Shown: positions 32,869-45,240, counted from the stretch's first letter. The stretch is DNA of 64,000 bases from Chrysomallon squamiferum (GCA_012295275.1 CM022677.1:15288970-15352969), one strand, 5' to 3'. Notes: generated by a model from the sequence alone, not told the origin. Program-made: numbers and translations.

Positions 32869-35280
32869 CAGGTTGACCATTACTAGTCCGACAATTAGTT
32901 ATCCGGTACAGTCAGTAATCCGGCACTAATTTCGGCTACAGGCTAAAGTTTGTAGAACTGACTAAGGCGAAGGGGGATGCTAGGCGATGATTCACGCGGA
33001 ACTATCGATTCTGTGTTCGATTCTTATGCTGTATTGTACTGTCCTCGTGCAGTGTGTGCGCTTTCCTCGGGTTAGTGAAGCTGTGTTATGTTTTCTTTAA
33101 GTTGACTGGCCGCTACGATTGGAGGCGCTGTTTCCTCATCAACAAACTGGTACCAGCTGTAAACGCAGGCAAGCTTTTCCGGTTTGATTTTAGACATTTA
33201 TTATTGTAAGAAGGTCATTTTTAGCTCCAATCATGGCTTCAATGAATAACAGAAGTGCTTCTTGTGGTGGTAAGCGTAAACACCGAACATTGTCAATAGC
33301 AGAAAAGACTTGACAATGGCGTGTCTGTGAGAAGTTTATGTGAATTATACAGTGTTGGGTCTTCGACAGTTTATGAATAAAGAAACAGAAAGAAAAGTTA
33401 CTTAAATTTTCTGTTGACAGTGAGTCGAAAAAACAGATGTTTAAAAGGAAAACAATGAAACCTGGTAATAATGCAGAACTAGATCAAGTAATGACGAGGT
33501 GGTTTAAGTTGCGTGAAAGTCAAGGAGTCGAACTGTCAGGTGATCTTGTGAAGCAACAAGCAAAACTATTTCATAAAGAACTCGGACTGGAACATTAGTG
33601 CGATTACAGTGAAGGATGGTTGCAACGTTTTAAGGAACGACAAGTTTCGTGCTGTGTGTGGCGAAAAAAGATCAGCTGACAATGAAGCAGCAACAACATT
33701 TGTTGACGAGTTTACCAAGTTGGTCAGTGATGAAAATTTAAGTCCTGACCAGGTTTATAACGCAGATGAGACTCTTTTGGAAATGTACACCCAAAAGAAC
33801 TCTGAAATCGGAGGATACATACTCGCCGACAGGATATATAGCTTCGAAAGACCGTGTTACTGTGCTGGGCTGCTCCAATGCTGCATGAACACGCAGGTAT
33901 AAGTTACTGGTCATCGGTAAAAGTTTACGTCCTCGAGCTTTCAAAGGCATGACACAGATTCCTGTATATTACCGTGCCAACGAAAAAGGTCGGACAACAA
34001 CTGAACTGTTATTGGATTGGTTTCAGAACTGTTTTGTCCCCGAAGCAAGAACTCATTCTGACTCTGTTGGCTTGGACCGTAATTGTAAGATAATGCTTAT
34101 TTTAGATAACTGCTCCGCTCAGCCAAAAGCAGAACTCCTGGTAAAGAACAATGTTTTCGGTATCTATCTTCCACCTATTTGCAATTCCCTAATTCAACCC
34201 CTGGACAGTGGAATATTACATTCATTAAAGTCGAAGTATTGCACTCATTTTATGAGGCGCCTGCTGAGTGAAGTTAACTCTGGGAAGCCTGTACGTGAGT
34301 TTATTCGTGAATATAATGAGAGATGTGGTTTACTGTGTTGCTAATGCTTGGAAATATGTAGAGCCTGCTACACTGAAACATGGATGGCACAATTGTTGCA
34401 GGATTAACATATGAGACAGCACCTGATGAAAATCTTTATAGAAATTAGGTCGTCAAAGGACAAACAGCATACAAGTGATCTGTTGTCTTTTGCTCGTGAT
34501 CTGACCAATCCTGCTGCGAAGGATCTTGCATCTAAACTGGATGAAGATAACACTGAAGAATGGATGACTGTTGATGACGGTGCATCTGTTGTTCATCATT
34601 ATACGGACTCAGAAATTGTACGACTGGTTGTAAGTCCAGAGCAACAAGCAAGTGAAGGAGAAAGTAGTGGTGGAAATGAGGATGATGCAGCAGAAAGAGT
34701 TTCTACTGATCAGTTAATTCAGCTGACAGGTGAACTGCTAAAAGGTTTAGAGCAGCGCAGTTTTATAACTGAGCAGGACATAATGTATATTTACATGCTG
34801 GACGATAAACTGATCAAAGAAATACCAAAAATAAAAGAAACAGGTAAGCTGGCCAGATATATTTAAAAAACTGGCTACAAAGCCTGTAACAGAGAAGACA
34901 TCAATTTGCTCACCGAGAGATCCTCATCATATGCACATACACTGCCCTCAACAGCTGCTCATCCAGGTATGTTGCCACCGTCACCATTAGTTCCTGATAT
35001 CTCACTCACCTTAGAAGATAATTATGAGAATCTTGACAACCTTCAACCTCAAAACATGTAAATGCCACTTTGGAAGTGGCAGTGATGATCTAATGTAAGT
35101 CAACAGAATTAATTTGTAGTATACCTGTGCCCGTAATTCATTAATTTTTTTACTTGATTTTATTTGATAATTATCTTTTCTTTATTAATCAAATTGTACT
35201 GTTTTATGGGATATTTTAATTTTAAGATGAGGTGGTTAGCTAATGGGTTTGGTGTATTCTAACTTAATGGCTAATCCGGG
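32869..35280 (+). mobile_element. degraded Tigger/Jerky-type (pogo superfamily) DNA transposon
   Basis: The 5' end begins CAGGTTGACCATTACTAGTC and continues with TTATCCGG words, the style of terminal inverted repeat known for Tigger/Jerky-like elements. A CpG-richer leader and a broken transposase ORF follow. The 3' terminus is estimated: I see TAATGGCTAATCCGG near 35265 but no clean complement of the 5' end. Composition is less AT-rich than the host DNA. Confidence 0.65.
33234..34866 (+). pseudogene. CENP-B/Jerky-like transposase, disrupted
   Basis: From ATG at 33234 the N-terminus reads KRKHRTLSIAEK, the start of a CENP-B/psq-type helix-turn-helix. Stops and frameshifts follow. Parts remain of the second DNA-binding (CENP-B) region and of the DDE domain: YNADET (about 33760), then YKLLVIGKSLRPRAFKGM across two frames, then VYYRANEKGRTTTELLLDWF, LILDNCSAQP (about 34100) and PPICNSLIQPLDSGIL (about 34200). 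The three acidic catalytic positions are recognisable in NADET, LDNC and QPLD. The acidic C-terminal part to 34866 is open. It cannot make a whole transposase. Confidence 0.8.
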
Positions 35281-35289
35281 ATTTGATCT

Positions 35290-36860
35290 CAAAGCCTGTT
35301 AGTTCACTATTTGGAAGATAGCACTCACTGTTAAAATATTTGTTTTGCGTTACTATTGCAGAATGATTAATGAGTGACTGTGAGGAAATGTGTCAGTATG
35401 TGTAGTGTCTCAGGCAAAAGCCAGAATGTTATTGTTTTTTTTATACTTTTTCGTTTTGTCCTAATGTTTTTGTTTCACTTATACATGTTTTTTCCTCTTT
35501 GATCATCTTCCTCACTCCATTTGTGGGGGGTTTGGGTTTGTTTTTTTATGCCATCAGTATATTTTTCCTAGGATTATTGTTGTTGTTGTTGTTGGTGGTG
35601 GTTTTATATTATTCTTATTGTTTTTAATTATTGTTATTGCTATTATTATTATTATTATTTACTTCTATTACTATTACTGTTATTTTTTTAAATAAATATA
35701 ATTTTTTCTGTTTCGATTTTTCATTATTAATGCAGTTTTAAGATACATTTGAATGAACTGTTACGAATACAATAAACATCTCTACCAAAAACTTTGAACA
35801 CATTTCCGTAACAGTAATCAAAATATTCCAGTGAAAAAATTTGCGAATGTTGTTTAAAAATTTCATTACACTTTATTAATCTTGAACTCGGTAGTCTCAG
35901 AAAAACATGCTCTGTTGGGTAAACAAGTTCACACTTCAGCATCAAACCTATCTCTGAAGATGTATCCTTTTTCATAGAACATGATTATTGTAAACACTCG
36001 TGTGAAAACAACTGATTTCTTCAAGTGAGAATAATGTAAATTCTCTTAACCCACTTGATCGCTGACTGTAAATCATAAAACAAAAGACCTGAATTGATAT
36101 AAGGAACATGTTTTTATTAGTTTGCGTACATTTCAATAAATTTATTGAGTCCTTTTTCACATTCGCAGTTTACAAAAGTCATTTTTCTTACACTTTCATA
36201 TTCACAAAATAAATTTAAATAATTTTACATTTTTACACAGACAGATATACATGGACGCACACACACAAACACATTGCATTTATATATATATATATGGAGT
36301 GCCACGCTATTTGGCCAAGTAAGGAAAATGCAAGGGTGTTTGCATTCAACTCCGTAATCTTACAAAACGACGCGATTTTGAAGATCAAAGTATATATATG
36401 GTTAAATTACAGTGTTTGGCAATTAGTTTCTTTTAATATTTTATTTTTAATGATTGTTTTTCTGGTTAAATTCGCCGGAAACGAGGACATGAACAATGGA
36501 TTAAGTTAACTGGCGTGTAGCACAAAACCAAGTGAAAACAATGATCAAAATAAAATGTAATAAAGAAAGAGCCAGTAATTGTTTATGTAATTATTTTTTA
36601 TGCAATCACGTTTATACAGTGAATTAGTTAAAAATCATTGTTGTTCGTTACTATTGTTGTCCAACATGAGCACGAACTTTGTACCTCATTTTCGTTTCTT
36701 TGTTTGTTTACTTCTACACAGCTTTTATTTCCACGATTTACATTCAAACATGTTTTTAGTTAAAGTTATAAGACGATACATTACAATTTAGCATTTTTAG
36801 CTAATGTTTGTGTGACTGCTCCGGGCAGATTTGCACGTGATCACGTGTCTCTGTGAAATG
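35290..36860. other. mostly non-coding; small unassigned ORFs
   Basis: TTG and ATT microsatellites lie at 35570-35680. A minus-strand ATG frame at 35727-35975 (82 aa, contains CELVYPTEHVFLRLPSSRLI) is open but has no recognised domain or clear splice sites. The rest is AT-rich with a short (TA)n at about 36282. Confidence 0.35.
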
Positions 36861-36959
36861 AACATCATCTAAAAGAAGATTGTTAAGCGCTGGTGTATCG
36901 CTTTTTCGAAGCTTGCCCTATCATATGTCTGAATAGAGAATTTGTAAAAAAAAAAAAAA

Positions 36960-37185
36960 AAAAGGTTTCTGATAAATAGCAGAAATTTGTGTGTATGGTC
37001 CAATTCAAGATATTCCAAAATATAACAACTGATTGATCTCTTTAAAGGTTCTTCAGACTGACAAATATGAAGTGAAAGTTCAGTTTTTGAAGAAGAGAGG
37101 CAACTATTACTACTTTCCTGAACTTGACGACGTGTCCTGGGTTTCGCTGAAAGATGTTCAGTCACTGAAGCCACCGACAATCAAT
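36960..37185 (-). other. unassigned open frame
   Basis: The minus strand reads SVTEHLSAKPRTRRQVQESS, then NSCLSSSKTELSLHICQSEE and PLKRSISCYILEYL. The Ser/Arg-rich composition is unlike the AT-driven ORFs around it. An acceptor-like GTGGCTTCAG precedes it. I do not recognise it. It could be a coding exon or debris of a retrocopy. Confidence 0.25.
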
Positions 37186-37199
37186 GACCGCTGACAATA

Positions 37200-37840
37200 T
37201 ATTTTTTATATGATTAATTAAAGAAGTGAAACTGGAATAAAACTGAAGACTGTTTCGCATTTTACTGTTATAATTCTGCAACATATTGTTCATTTTTATG
37301 GATGATGACATTTTGGTGTCTTGTAACTTACGACATATTATACCGCTAAACTTTATTATTTGAAAAGCATACTACTAGTTTTTCTTTGCATCTCTTTCTG
37401 ATTCAGAAACAATCACTGACATGGGAAAAGAAAAAGCCATTTGTTATTACTGCTTTCTCAAAAAAAAGTTGAACTCTGCATATCTCGTAAGTTACGGTGT
37501 CCACAACTTTATTGCCAAACTACCACATCATATGTGATTTTTTTTTAAATCTCTCAATTACACTGAACTGAGATACAACAACACACCAACTACATCAATA
37601 TGCATCTCATTAAATCAGTTTATTCATTGTATTACTGGATTAAAACGTCGTCGTGTAACTTACATCACCGCCAGTATTTGTTTGATTTCACACCCTCACT
37701 ACAGTCAAGTGAACAAGAAAATGACAACTTTGGCTTCAGTATTAGTTGAAAGCAAGTTTTATCTAATATCTCAACTAGTTTTTTAATCATTTTAAGCACT
37801 TTTTATTTTTAATGACTTTGCCCTCATTTTTTTGGCTCAG

Positions 37841-37892
<52 letters not shown>

Positions 37893-38045
37893 TATTAACA
37901 GTAATAAGAACATACAGAAAGGGTAAAGTGCTAGATGAATACTGTATTTATTATTGTATTGACGTTACTGAAAATTAACTGTGCACCTTTCAGTGTCACA
38001 ATGTGATACTTTGTTTTATGACTGCAGTAACATGACATTCCGCGA
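37200..38045. other. AT-rich, no recognised feature
   Basis: A compound (TA)n(CA)n microsatellite lies at about 37840-37886. Nothing else is supported. Confidence 0.6.
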
Positions 38046-38049
38046 CACA

Positions 38050-38880
38050 ATTTACATCTCTCCCTACATGAAAGTACATGATTAATCTAAAATTCAAATT
38101 TGTCAAATTATGTAATTAAGAATATATCATATTATTTTGATATTACTGAGAAAAGTAAGTTAATCTAGAATGAAATTCCATGTTTATTCAATAATATAAC
38201 TGACAATCTCTTATTAATGTAATTTTAATTTCTCATATAAATAATACGTTATAAAACTTGGGTCTTATCGGTGGGTAACATTATCAGTGAAAACAGCGAT
38301 ATTTAGTTAACTGTGGTTTTATAACAAAAAATTCGAAGTAATTTTTATATCCGCACTCAGAACAGTTCTAATGAAACTAAGAGAATAGCGTCAAACATAT
38401 ATAGGAAGCTTCCGTTTTTACAGAAAAATAAAACAAAAGAAAAAATAAAAAGATTAAGGTGTGATTACTGTTGTTGTTGTTGCTACTTACTTGTTGACAA
38501 AGTGAGGACTTTGACAACTGTCTGCTTCATTGTTATATAGATTATTACTGGTGAAGCGGTTATATTAATATCTAATGTAATAAGAGAACTTCAGGTATAA
38601 TAAGAAATGTAAAAAATATTACACTATACAATTTGCGCTGATGTACACCTTTTAATGAATGTGATGAAAAAATTAAATTTCGCATAATAAAATAGCATGT
38701 TAATCTTGCTTGTTCTCAGCTAATCAGTACACATTATCGTGATTTCAGGGAATTAACTTTGACATTTTTCAATATAACCTGATATAAATATATGATAATT
38801 AATCAAAAATGAGATTAACATTTCTCAACATAATTAACCTTCAAACTGTAAATATCACTGCTCATAATTAATTCTCATTT
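38050..38880 (+). repeat. dispersed repeat, copy 3
   Basis: It is collinear with 18080-18640 and complementary to parts of 19650-20110, with extra sequence between the shared blocks. It ends near ATTAACATTTCTCAACATAA. Confidence 0.75.
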
Positions 38881-38889
38881 TTTTCTTTT

Positions 38890-40490
38890 TACAGGTAATT
38901 AAGCCGCTTATTTTCATAACGCCATGCAGAATTATCATTTATAACTGTCAGTAATATCTAATAGATTAACTGTGGTTATAATATGTCAAACTAGATGCGC
39001 TCTCTTTATATCTCGATGTAAAGCTACTGTTGTTAATAAAAATATTATAACACTGAAGTTCCATCTATATTTCTGAATGTTCACAGTGAAATCATACATG
39101 TAATTTTCAATATGATTTGTTGTATAACTAACTGAATATCATCTCAGTCACGAAGGATAGTCGAGAACTTCAGAAATAAAGAGGCCTTCCAGATTCCAAT
39201 TCTGTGTTACTATCAGAATCAGGATTAGTTTTTAGTTGCACCTGAGATTGTATTGATAATTAAATACTGATTTTCTTTGTCTAGACAGGTGTTGCATTTG
39301 TTAGACATTAGCAAATAATTAATTACGTATTCATTTTAATATTTCTAGTTGAGAAGTGCAGTGAATATTCAGGAATAAAATATCGCAACCAGATAAAAAT
39401 GATATTTCATTAGCAACTGTGATATTAATGTGATATTTCTCAACGTAATTTGTGTTGTTTTCTCTACATCATGGCAGCAAAAGTAACGTAGTATTTTTGT
39501 TAAGAAAATACACTATTTACATTGGGGGACAACTGTAACAGAACATTCGATCGATATAACATCATTCAATGATGCGAACTTTTTGACAGAAAAAAAAAAC
39601 AGATTTAATAAGGATATTGATATATCTGGCGATATACATTCTTGTGTATGCAAAATATGATACAAAATATGATGGTGTAGCAGACAGTTCGGTAATGTTT
39701 TTGTGAAAAAATGTTTTGAGAGGTTACAGATAGATATTTATAGATAAAAAAAAAAAAAGGATACTATGTAAACAGTTTTTGAAATGTTTTAAAAACATTT
39801 ATAAATGCTTTGTTCTAGAAGTTCATTTCTGTACAATCCCGAATGCTTCTGTTTTCAATTTTAAAAAGTGTTATGCAGATGAATAAATGTTTAGTAAAAA
39901 ACTGGAAAACTAGCGAATTGGACTTAAATTCTCGAGTCTTGTGACAAGATTCCACGTCGTATTGTTTAATAATTCATTTTCGATTATCTGCCCTTGAAAA
40001 CTTTCCATAAAGCAGACGACGAAACATTTTACAAACTAAATTACAAACATATACTCCAACGTACATAAAGAATTTAAAAAAAGCAAAAAAACATTTCAAG
40101 AAAGTAATATACCATTATATAAAGGTATACTAGTATATATGAAAAAATCAACTGAAACGATTATAGCTGTATAATGAGTAACACATGTAAATGTCTAGGT
40201 ACCTTCCAGGAATATCAATTTACATACTATAAACAATTCACGTATCTATTATTATTTGATAAACAATAAAATATAAACAATAAAAATAAAAACAGTGGAC
40301 ACTGTCAAAACCGCATGATTCATTGAGACCAACGTGATATACCGTTTTAGACAGAGAGCTTTTTCTAAAGATTAAAATAACATAAAACTGGAATATTTTT
40401 TTTATTACAAACGTTAATGGTCTATCATTTGTCAGAGGATAAACAGTCTGTCATTGATGACTGCGTTTTTTGGGGAGGGGGTTGTGTTTT
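38890..40490. other. AT-rich, no recognised feature
   Basis: I found no exon, RNA gene or tandem repeat that I can support here. Confidence 0.55.
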
Positions 40491-40499
40491 TTTTAGTTA

Positions 40500-41311
40500 G
40501 GTTTTTTTTTCGTATTTCTTTGTCTGTCATGCCTCCAAGTTTACCATTAATTGCAGAATCTCTTCTTTAGCAGGCTTAAGAATTAAAAGCGGATTTTTGA
40601 TATTGTTATGGTAGCGACATTTCAAACGATGTCGCTGTCGTACTTTAATAACGTCTTCACCACAACAGAGAGCATCGAAAATTGTTTTTTCTTTAACTAT
40701 GCCATTTTTTCTCTTCCACGAGCTAACATTAACTGTTCATTTGTCAAATGTAAAACTTGCTCTATCTGTCCCGCTAATTCTCTACCGTGTATGTCATAGT
40801 CATGAAGTTCTAACCGAGATACGTTGTGAATTTTTTCTGTTCTTACTTTTTCGAGACTTATCGTCATCCAGATATGCACATATTTGTATTTTTTCATTTT
40901 GTATGCAAGGCGACCTAACTGATAACAGTCTTCTGCTGATAATCTCTGTATATATCGTTCATATATAAAACCTGCTCATCTTGTCGCATTTAATTTGTAC
41001 GTGTCTTGAAGTCGAAACAGCTGCAGCGGCCTCTTCTAAATCTTCGTAACGTGGAAGATGTTCACGGATTTCTTATATTAATAATTTGTTTATGTCAGAA
41101 TAAAGTAACATACAGACAAAAAAGAAAACAAAAACACTCCTCAAGAAAAAAATATAACAGATTAAAATGTGCATTACAGCTGTCATTTAGAAGTGGCGCA
41201 CTTCTTAAGTTATGAAGATTTTGAAGTGTTGTCTGCAGTTGTTCTGTTTCTTCTTCAAAACACATAAAATTTGATGTCACTACTTGTTAATCGTTTATGC
41301 AAACTCGCCAT
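40500..41311 (-). pseudogene. prolyl 4-hydroxylase alpha subunit retrocopy, truncated
   Basis: The minus strand carries, in order but across several frames, EEETEQLQTTLQNLHNL, EHLPRYEDLEEAAAAV, LSAEDCYQLGRLAYKMKKYK (partly shifted), then YVHIWMTISLEKVRTEKIHN, VSRLELHDYD, GQIEQVLHLTNEQLML, then EDVIKVRQRHRLKCRYHNNI, KNPLLILKPAKEEIL and MTDKEI. These match the N-terminal and peptide-substrate-binding regions of collagen prolyl 4-hydroxylase alpha, including DCYxxGRxAY and CRYHxxxxNPxLxLxPxKEE. The iron-dependent dioxygenase domain is missing. Apart from a 110-nt AT-rich insert at about 41070-41185 it reads without introns, so it looks like a processed copy. Frameshifts and stops make it non-functional. 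Confidence 0.75.
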
Positions 41312-41524
41312 GTTAAGACATTTTATGGCATTTCTATTTTTTATTATGCTATTCCACATTTTTTATTTTTTTATTTTATTTTATGAATATGTTTGAATAA
41401 ATGTCAGTTTTAATTGATACAAAATGTTTTTATCCAGAATCATTACAGTTTATTTCATTTCTATTTTTCTTTTTCTTTTTCATTCTTTCTCTCTGTAGCG
41501 GACCTTATTCTGCGAAATATGAAG

Positions 41525-42235
41525 AATCTCCGCTTAAGTAAATAAATACTGTATTGTGATATTAGCAGTATTAAGAAAAAATGATATTAGCAGCATTAAG
41601 TAAATAAATACTGTACAGTCACGTGATATGAGCAGCATTAACTAAATAACTATTGTACAGTAACGTGATATTATCAGAGATAAGTAAATAAATACTGTGC
41701 AGTAAAGTGATATTAGCAGTAGTAAAAAAAGAACTGTACAGTAACTTTAAGGAGCGTTAAATAAATCAATACTGTACAGTAACGCGATACTAGCGGTATT
41801 AAGTAAAAAAATACTGTATAGTAATGTGACATTAACAGTATTATGTAAATAAATACCGTACAGTAACGTTATATTAGCAGTATTAAGTAAATAAATACTG
41901 TACAGTAACGTTATATTAGCAGTATTAAGTAAATAAATACTGTACAGTAATGTGACATTAACAGTATTATGTAAATAAATACTGTACAGTAACGTGACAT
42001 TAGCAGTATTATGTAAATAAATACTGTACAGTAACGTTATATTAGCAGTATTAAGTAAATAAATACTGTACACGAACGTGATATTTGCAGCGTTAACTAA
42101 ATAAACACTGTATAGCAACGTGATAGTAGCAGTATTAAGTAAATAAATACTGAACCGTAACGTAATAGTAGCAGAAATTAAGCAAAATAAATATGTACAG
42201 TAACGCGATATTAAGTAAATAAAAACTGTAGTGTG
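41525..42235 (-). repeat. 42-bp minisatellite, about sixteen units
   Basis: Units contain GTAAATAAATACTGTACAGT followed by AACGTGATATTAGCAGTATTAA. The period of 42 is a multiple of three, so the minus strand is open over many units (LLNTANITLLYSIY, 14 residues per unit, from 42118 down to 41747). Each unit carries the palindrome ACTGTACAGT. I read it as a satellite, not a gene. Confidence 0.9.
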
Positions 42236-42249
42236 AGTTGTAAGTTTTG

Positions 42250-43655
42250 TGATTTTATTTGGTGCATTAATATAAATAAGAAGAAGAAAGAAAAAGTAGG
42301 GGAAAAAAAATAAAACACCATTTATTTGAAGTTTACGGTCAACGATTGGCTAATAATAAGATAAAAAAAAAATAGAAATAAATAAATAAAATAAATATAT
42401 TTTAATAAAGGTTGTGATGTTCCTTTATTTTATATTATTTGTTTTGAACATTATTTTGATTTTGTTTTTATTTATTTTTTTATTTTTGGGGGGGATTGTA
42501 TATGCAGAAAAATGCGGGTTGATTGTCGGTCTTTACGGATTTACTATTTTATTTAATGTTCGAAGAATTTTCTACAGAATTGGTGTAATCGCATTAAAAC
42601 AGTTGTTTAAAGTATTTCATTTTGTGAAGGAGACAGGTATTATTATTTATTATTATAAAGGTTAATGTGTTTGGATTTTTTTCGTTTTATTTAATTATAA
42701 TTTAAAAGTCATAGACAACTGATGGCAGCCATATTATTTGAGAACAATATTTATTTATTTATTTATTTATTTATTTATAATTTTTTCAAATAACGACACT
42801 CGATTAATAATTACATTCACCAGTGGTTGTACTAATGTGAACAACATAAACAACGTCATGATGTATCAGCAAATTTTGAGTGGCCAGTAATTAAATTTGT
42901 TTTAAAATAAATTGACGTGTGTAGCACCACACCAAAGGAAACACCACAACAACTCACAGAGAATTTAAAATTATTATTATTGTTATTGTTATTGTTATTA
43001 TTTATTTTTTTATTTTTTATTTATTTATTTATTTATTTATTTATTTTTTTTTTTTTTTTTGTTGTTGAAATAAACTAATAAAACTATTAAAAGAAAATAT
43101 GCTAATTTTGTTTGACAGGTTGGTTTCAGTCAGTTTAGTTATGATTTAGTATTTTTGAAGATTTAGGTTAAATTGCTGACTTGCTCTATAATTATTAAAC
43201 ATATTAAACTTTATAATGGGTGGGTCCCTAAATGCTTTCATATTATTTAAGCAAAATACCAGTATAGCTCTATGTTAACACTAAAAACAAATTAAGATGA
43301 ATACAAATTTAAGAAATACATGACCAGGTTATTTCATATGTAGATGATGCTATAAAATATTAATAAAATTATTTATAAAAAAAATATTTAACACACACAA
43401 ATAAACACTTAAATAATTTGTTATCCTGTTCTTTGTTTCTCTTCTTTTCTTAATGGTGAATTTTAATTTATTTATTTACACTTTGTTTTCTTTTGTTGTA
43501 ATTCCTTCTTTTTCATCTTCTTCTTCTCTTATTATTATTACTACTTTTTATTATTATTATTATGTTTTATTTTTATTATTATTTTTTTGTAATCCTTATT
43601 ATTATTATCCATTTTATTTTTCATATCATTACTAATAATTGTTTATTTTTTATGT
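42250..43655. other. AT-rich with ATTT/TTA microsatellites
   Basis: TTTATTTATT-type runs lie at about 42747-42775 and 43005-43060. No supported gene. The open frame at 42414-42665 is Phe/Ile-rich and without domain. Confidence 0.5.
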
Positions 43656-43662
43656 TTTCTAG

Positions 43663-44083
43663 GTCATGTGGAGAAAATGTTCCAAATGAATTTAAAGAAT
43701 GGTTCTGTAAAAAATCAGATGTGAGTGAAATATTTTGCTGCTCTGAGAATGAAGCTGGATGTGAAGATAAAGAAAAGAGAGAGAAGAAAACAGAGGCTGT
43801 AGCTGCAGCAGAACAAGATGAGACAGAGACTCAGGAAGGCAACATTCATAAGAGTGATATCTCGCATATTAACAGTTTGAAGGAACGGGCTAGTCCTGTA
43901 TCTGATTCAGATAACAGAGTGAGACCAATAACCCAGGTCCCAGTCCCCTACAATCATAAAAATCCAGGCCATTTTCACGAAAAGGGATACAAGAGACTAA
44001 TGATAATGTGAGTCAACAGTCTGATGCCAAGTAATGTCAGGCCTCTGTTAGAATGTTTTCAGAAACCTCTCTACAGTGGTAGG
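43663..44083 (+). pseudogene. acidic/lysine-rich exon on the plus strand (inverted duplicate of 48342-48600)
   Basis: After a TTTTCTAG acceptor it reads SCGENVPNEFKEWFCKKSDV, then SEIFCCSENEAGCEDKEKRE, KKTEAVAAAEQDETETQEGN and more Ser/Asp-rich sequence. A TGA at 44009-44011 interrupts the frame. The same frame then continues RPLLECFQKPLYSGR to a donor-like AGG/GTATGT at 44083. The minus strand at 48342-48600 carries a diverged copy of its 3' two thirds, including the donor-like end. Shared splice-like ends suggest an exon of a duplicated gene family. The function is unknown. Confidence 0.45.
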
Positions 44084-44099
44084 GTATGTTCGTTTATTA

Positions 44100-44100
<1 letters not shown>

Positions 44101-44152
<52 letters not shown>
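44101..44152. repeat. (AT)n microsatellite
   Basis: An AT run in the possible intron between the two plus-strand exons. Confidence 0.95.
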
Positions 44153-44154
<2 letters not shown>

Positions 44155-44196
44155 GTGTTTGAGAGAGAAATGTAGATTGTTAAATATTTTTTGTAG

Positions 44197-44330
44197 GTCA
44201 TTGCAGTATTGTTCAGTTGCTGGCTAGAAAGGGAATTTATGTTATGGAGAAGGATGAATCAGCTGAGCAGAAACTGCAGACAGCACAATTCCTTTTATCT
44301 TTTGCTAGTAGACAACAAATGCAGAAGACG
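44197..44330 (+). CDS. possible following plus-strand exon
   Basis: After ATTTTTTGTAG one frame reads HCSIVQLLARKGIYVMEKDE and then SAEQKLQTAQFLLSFASRQQ. Another is also open, so the phase is not fixed. No donor or poly(A) site was settled and no domain recognised. Confidence 0.3.
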
Positions 44331-44689
44331 TTGATCAATATATACATAATAAAAATAAAAACATACAAAGACTATGCTTTGTTTTTTTTATTATTTTTTT
44401 TAAAATTATTTGAATGTGCCTTAGAAATTTCAGAAATATTTTCCAATTTCATTATTGTTTTTAAATAAGATGCAATGTGTTTCATTTTGTAAATGTCAGG
44501 GTTTAACAACAGTTAAGGACAAATGATTTTTTTATTAAAAACTCACATTGCTAAAATTATTTAAAGTACTGAATTTGTATAATAGTACAATCTCTCTTAG
44601 AATAAAATGGGAAAGGCAAATTATAAAAACTCGCAATAATGTCTAAACAGAAATAACTGAATATTTAAGTTTTATTATCTAGCCAGGTT

Positions 44690-45240
44690 TTTAAGTAATT
44701 TCAACACTTGAAGATCATCATGTTTCTTCTAATTAAAAATAACAAAGTCATGGTTAATGCAAATAAAATTTTAATTTAGTTAACAGGTTACATTAGAAAT
44801 ATATTATTATTATTATTATTTTTTTATCAAAACAGTTCTAATTAACTCTAATTACATAATATTCAATTATATTTACACTGATTACCCGATTTAAATAAAA
44901 TAAAGAAACAAACTGGATTTCTTTTCTCTATTCTGTAAAAAATTCTTATTATCCTAATTACACAATTTATGAAATATGTACACAATGATTACCCCCAGCA
45001 AACCACTGCTTTTCCCTGGTTTAAATAATATAAATAAAAACAGTTTTTTCTTCTTTTTTTTCTGTCTTTTTTTTAATTAAAAAATTCTAATTACCCCTAA
45101 TTACATAATTACCCCAACCCTTGATTTTCCCCTGATTTAAATATATAAAAAAGATGGGACTTACAGCATTTTTGACTGACGTACTGTCTAAGGCAGCTTG
45201 AATCTGTTGTCTAGGATCCTACAACAAAATATAATATTCA
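44690..45240. repeat. segmental duplication, copy 2 (partner 12808-13500)
   Basis: It shares the order of AAGTAATTTCAAC, GATCATCATGTTTCTTCTAA, CACAATGATTACCCCCAGCA and the 54-nt exon region, in the same orientation as copy 1. Confidence 0.8.
45165..45218 (-). CDS. 54-nt cassette exon, copy 2
   Basis: The acceptor is TTTTGTTGTAG and the donor AATGCT/GTAAGT, close to consensus. It reads DPRQQIQAALDSTSVKNA, 18 codons in phase 0. It differs from the copy at 13441-13494 at several residues but keeps length and phase, which suggests selection on splicing and frame. It lies downstream of the exon at 46371-46501 on the same strand. The function is unknown. Confidence 0.55.

Noticed and set aside
33000-33030. 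tRNA B-box-like GTTCGATTC
   Set aside because: It lies in the leader of the Tigger-type element; no A box or cloverleaf was found.
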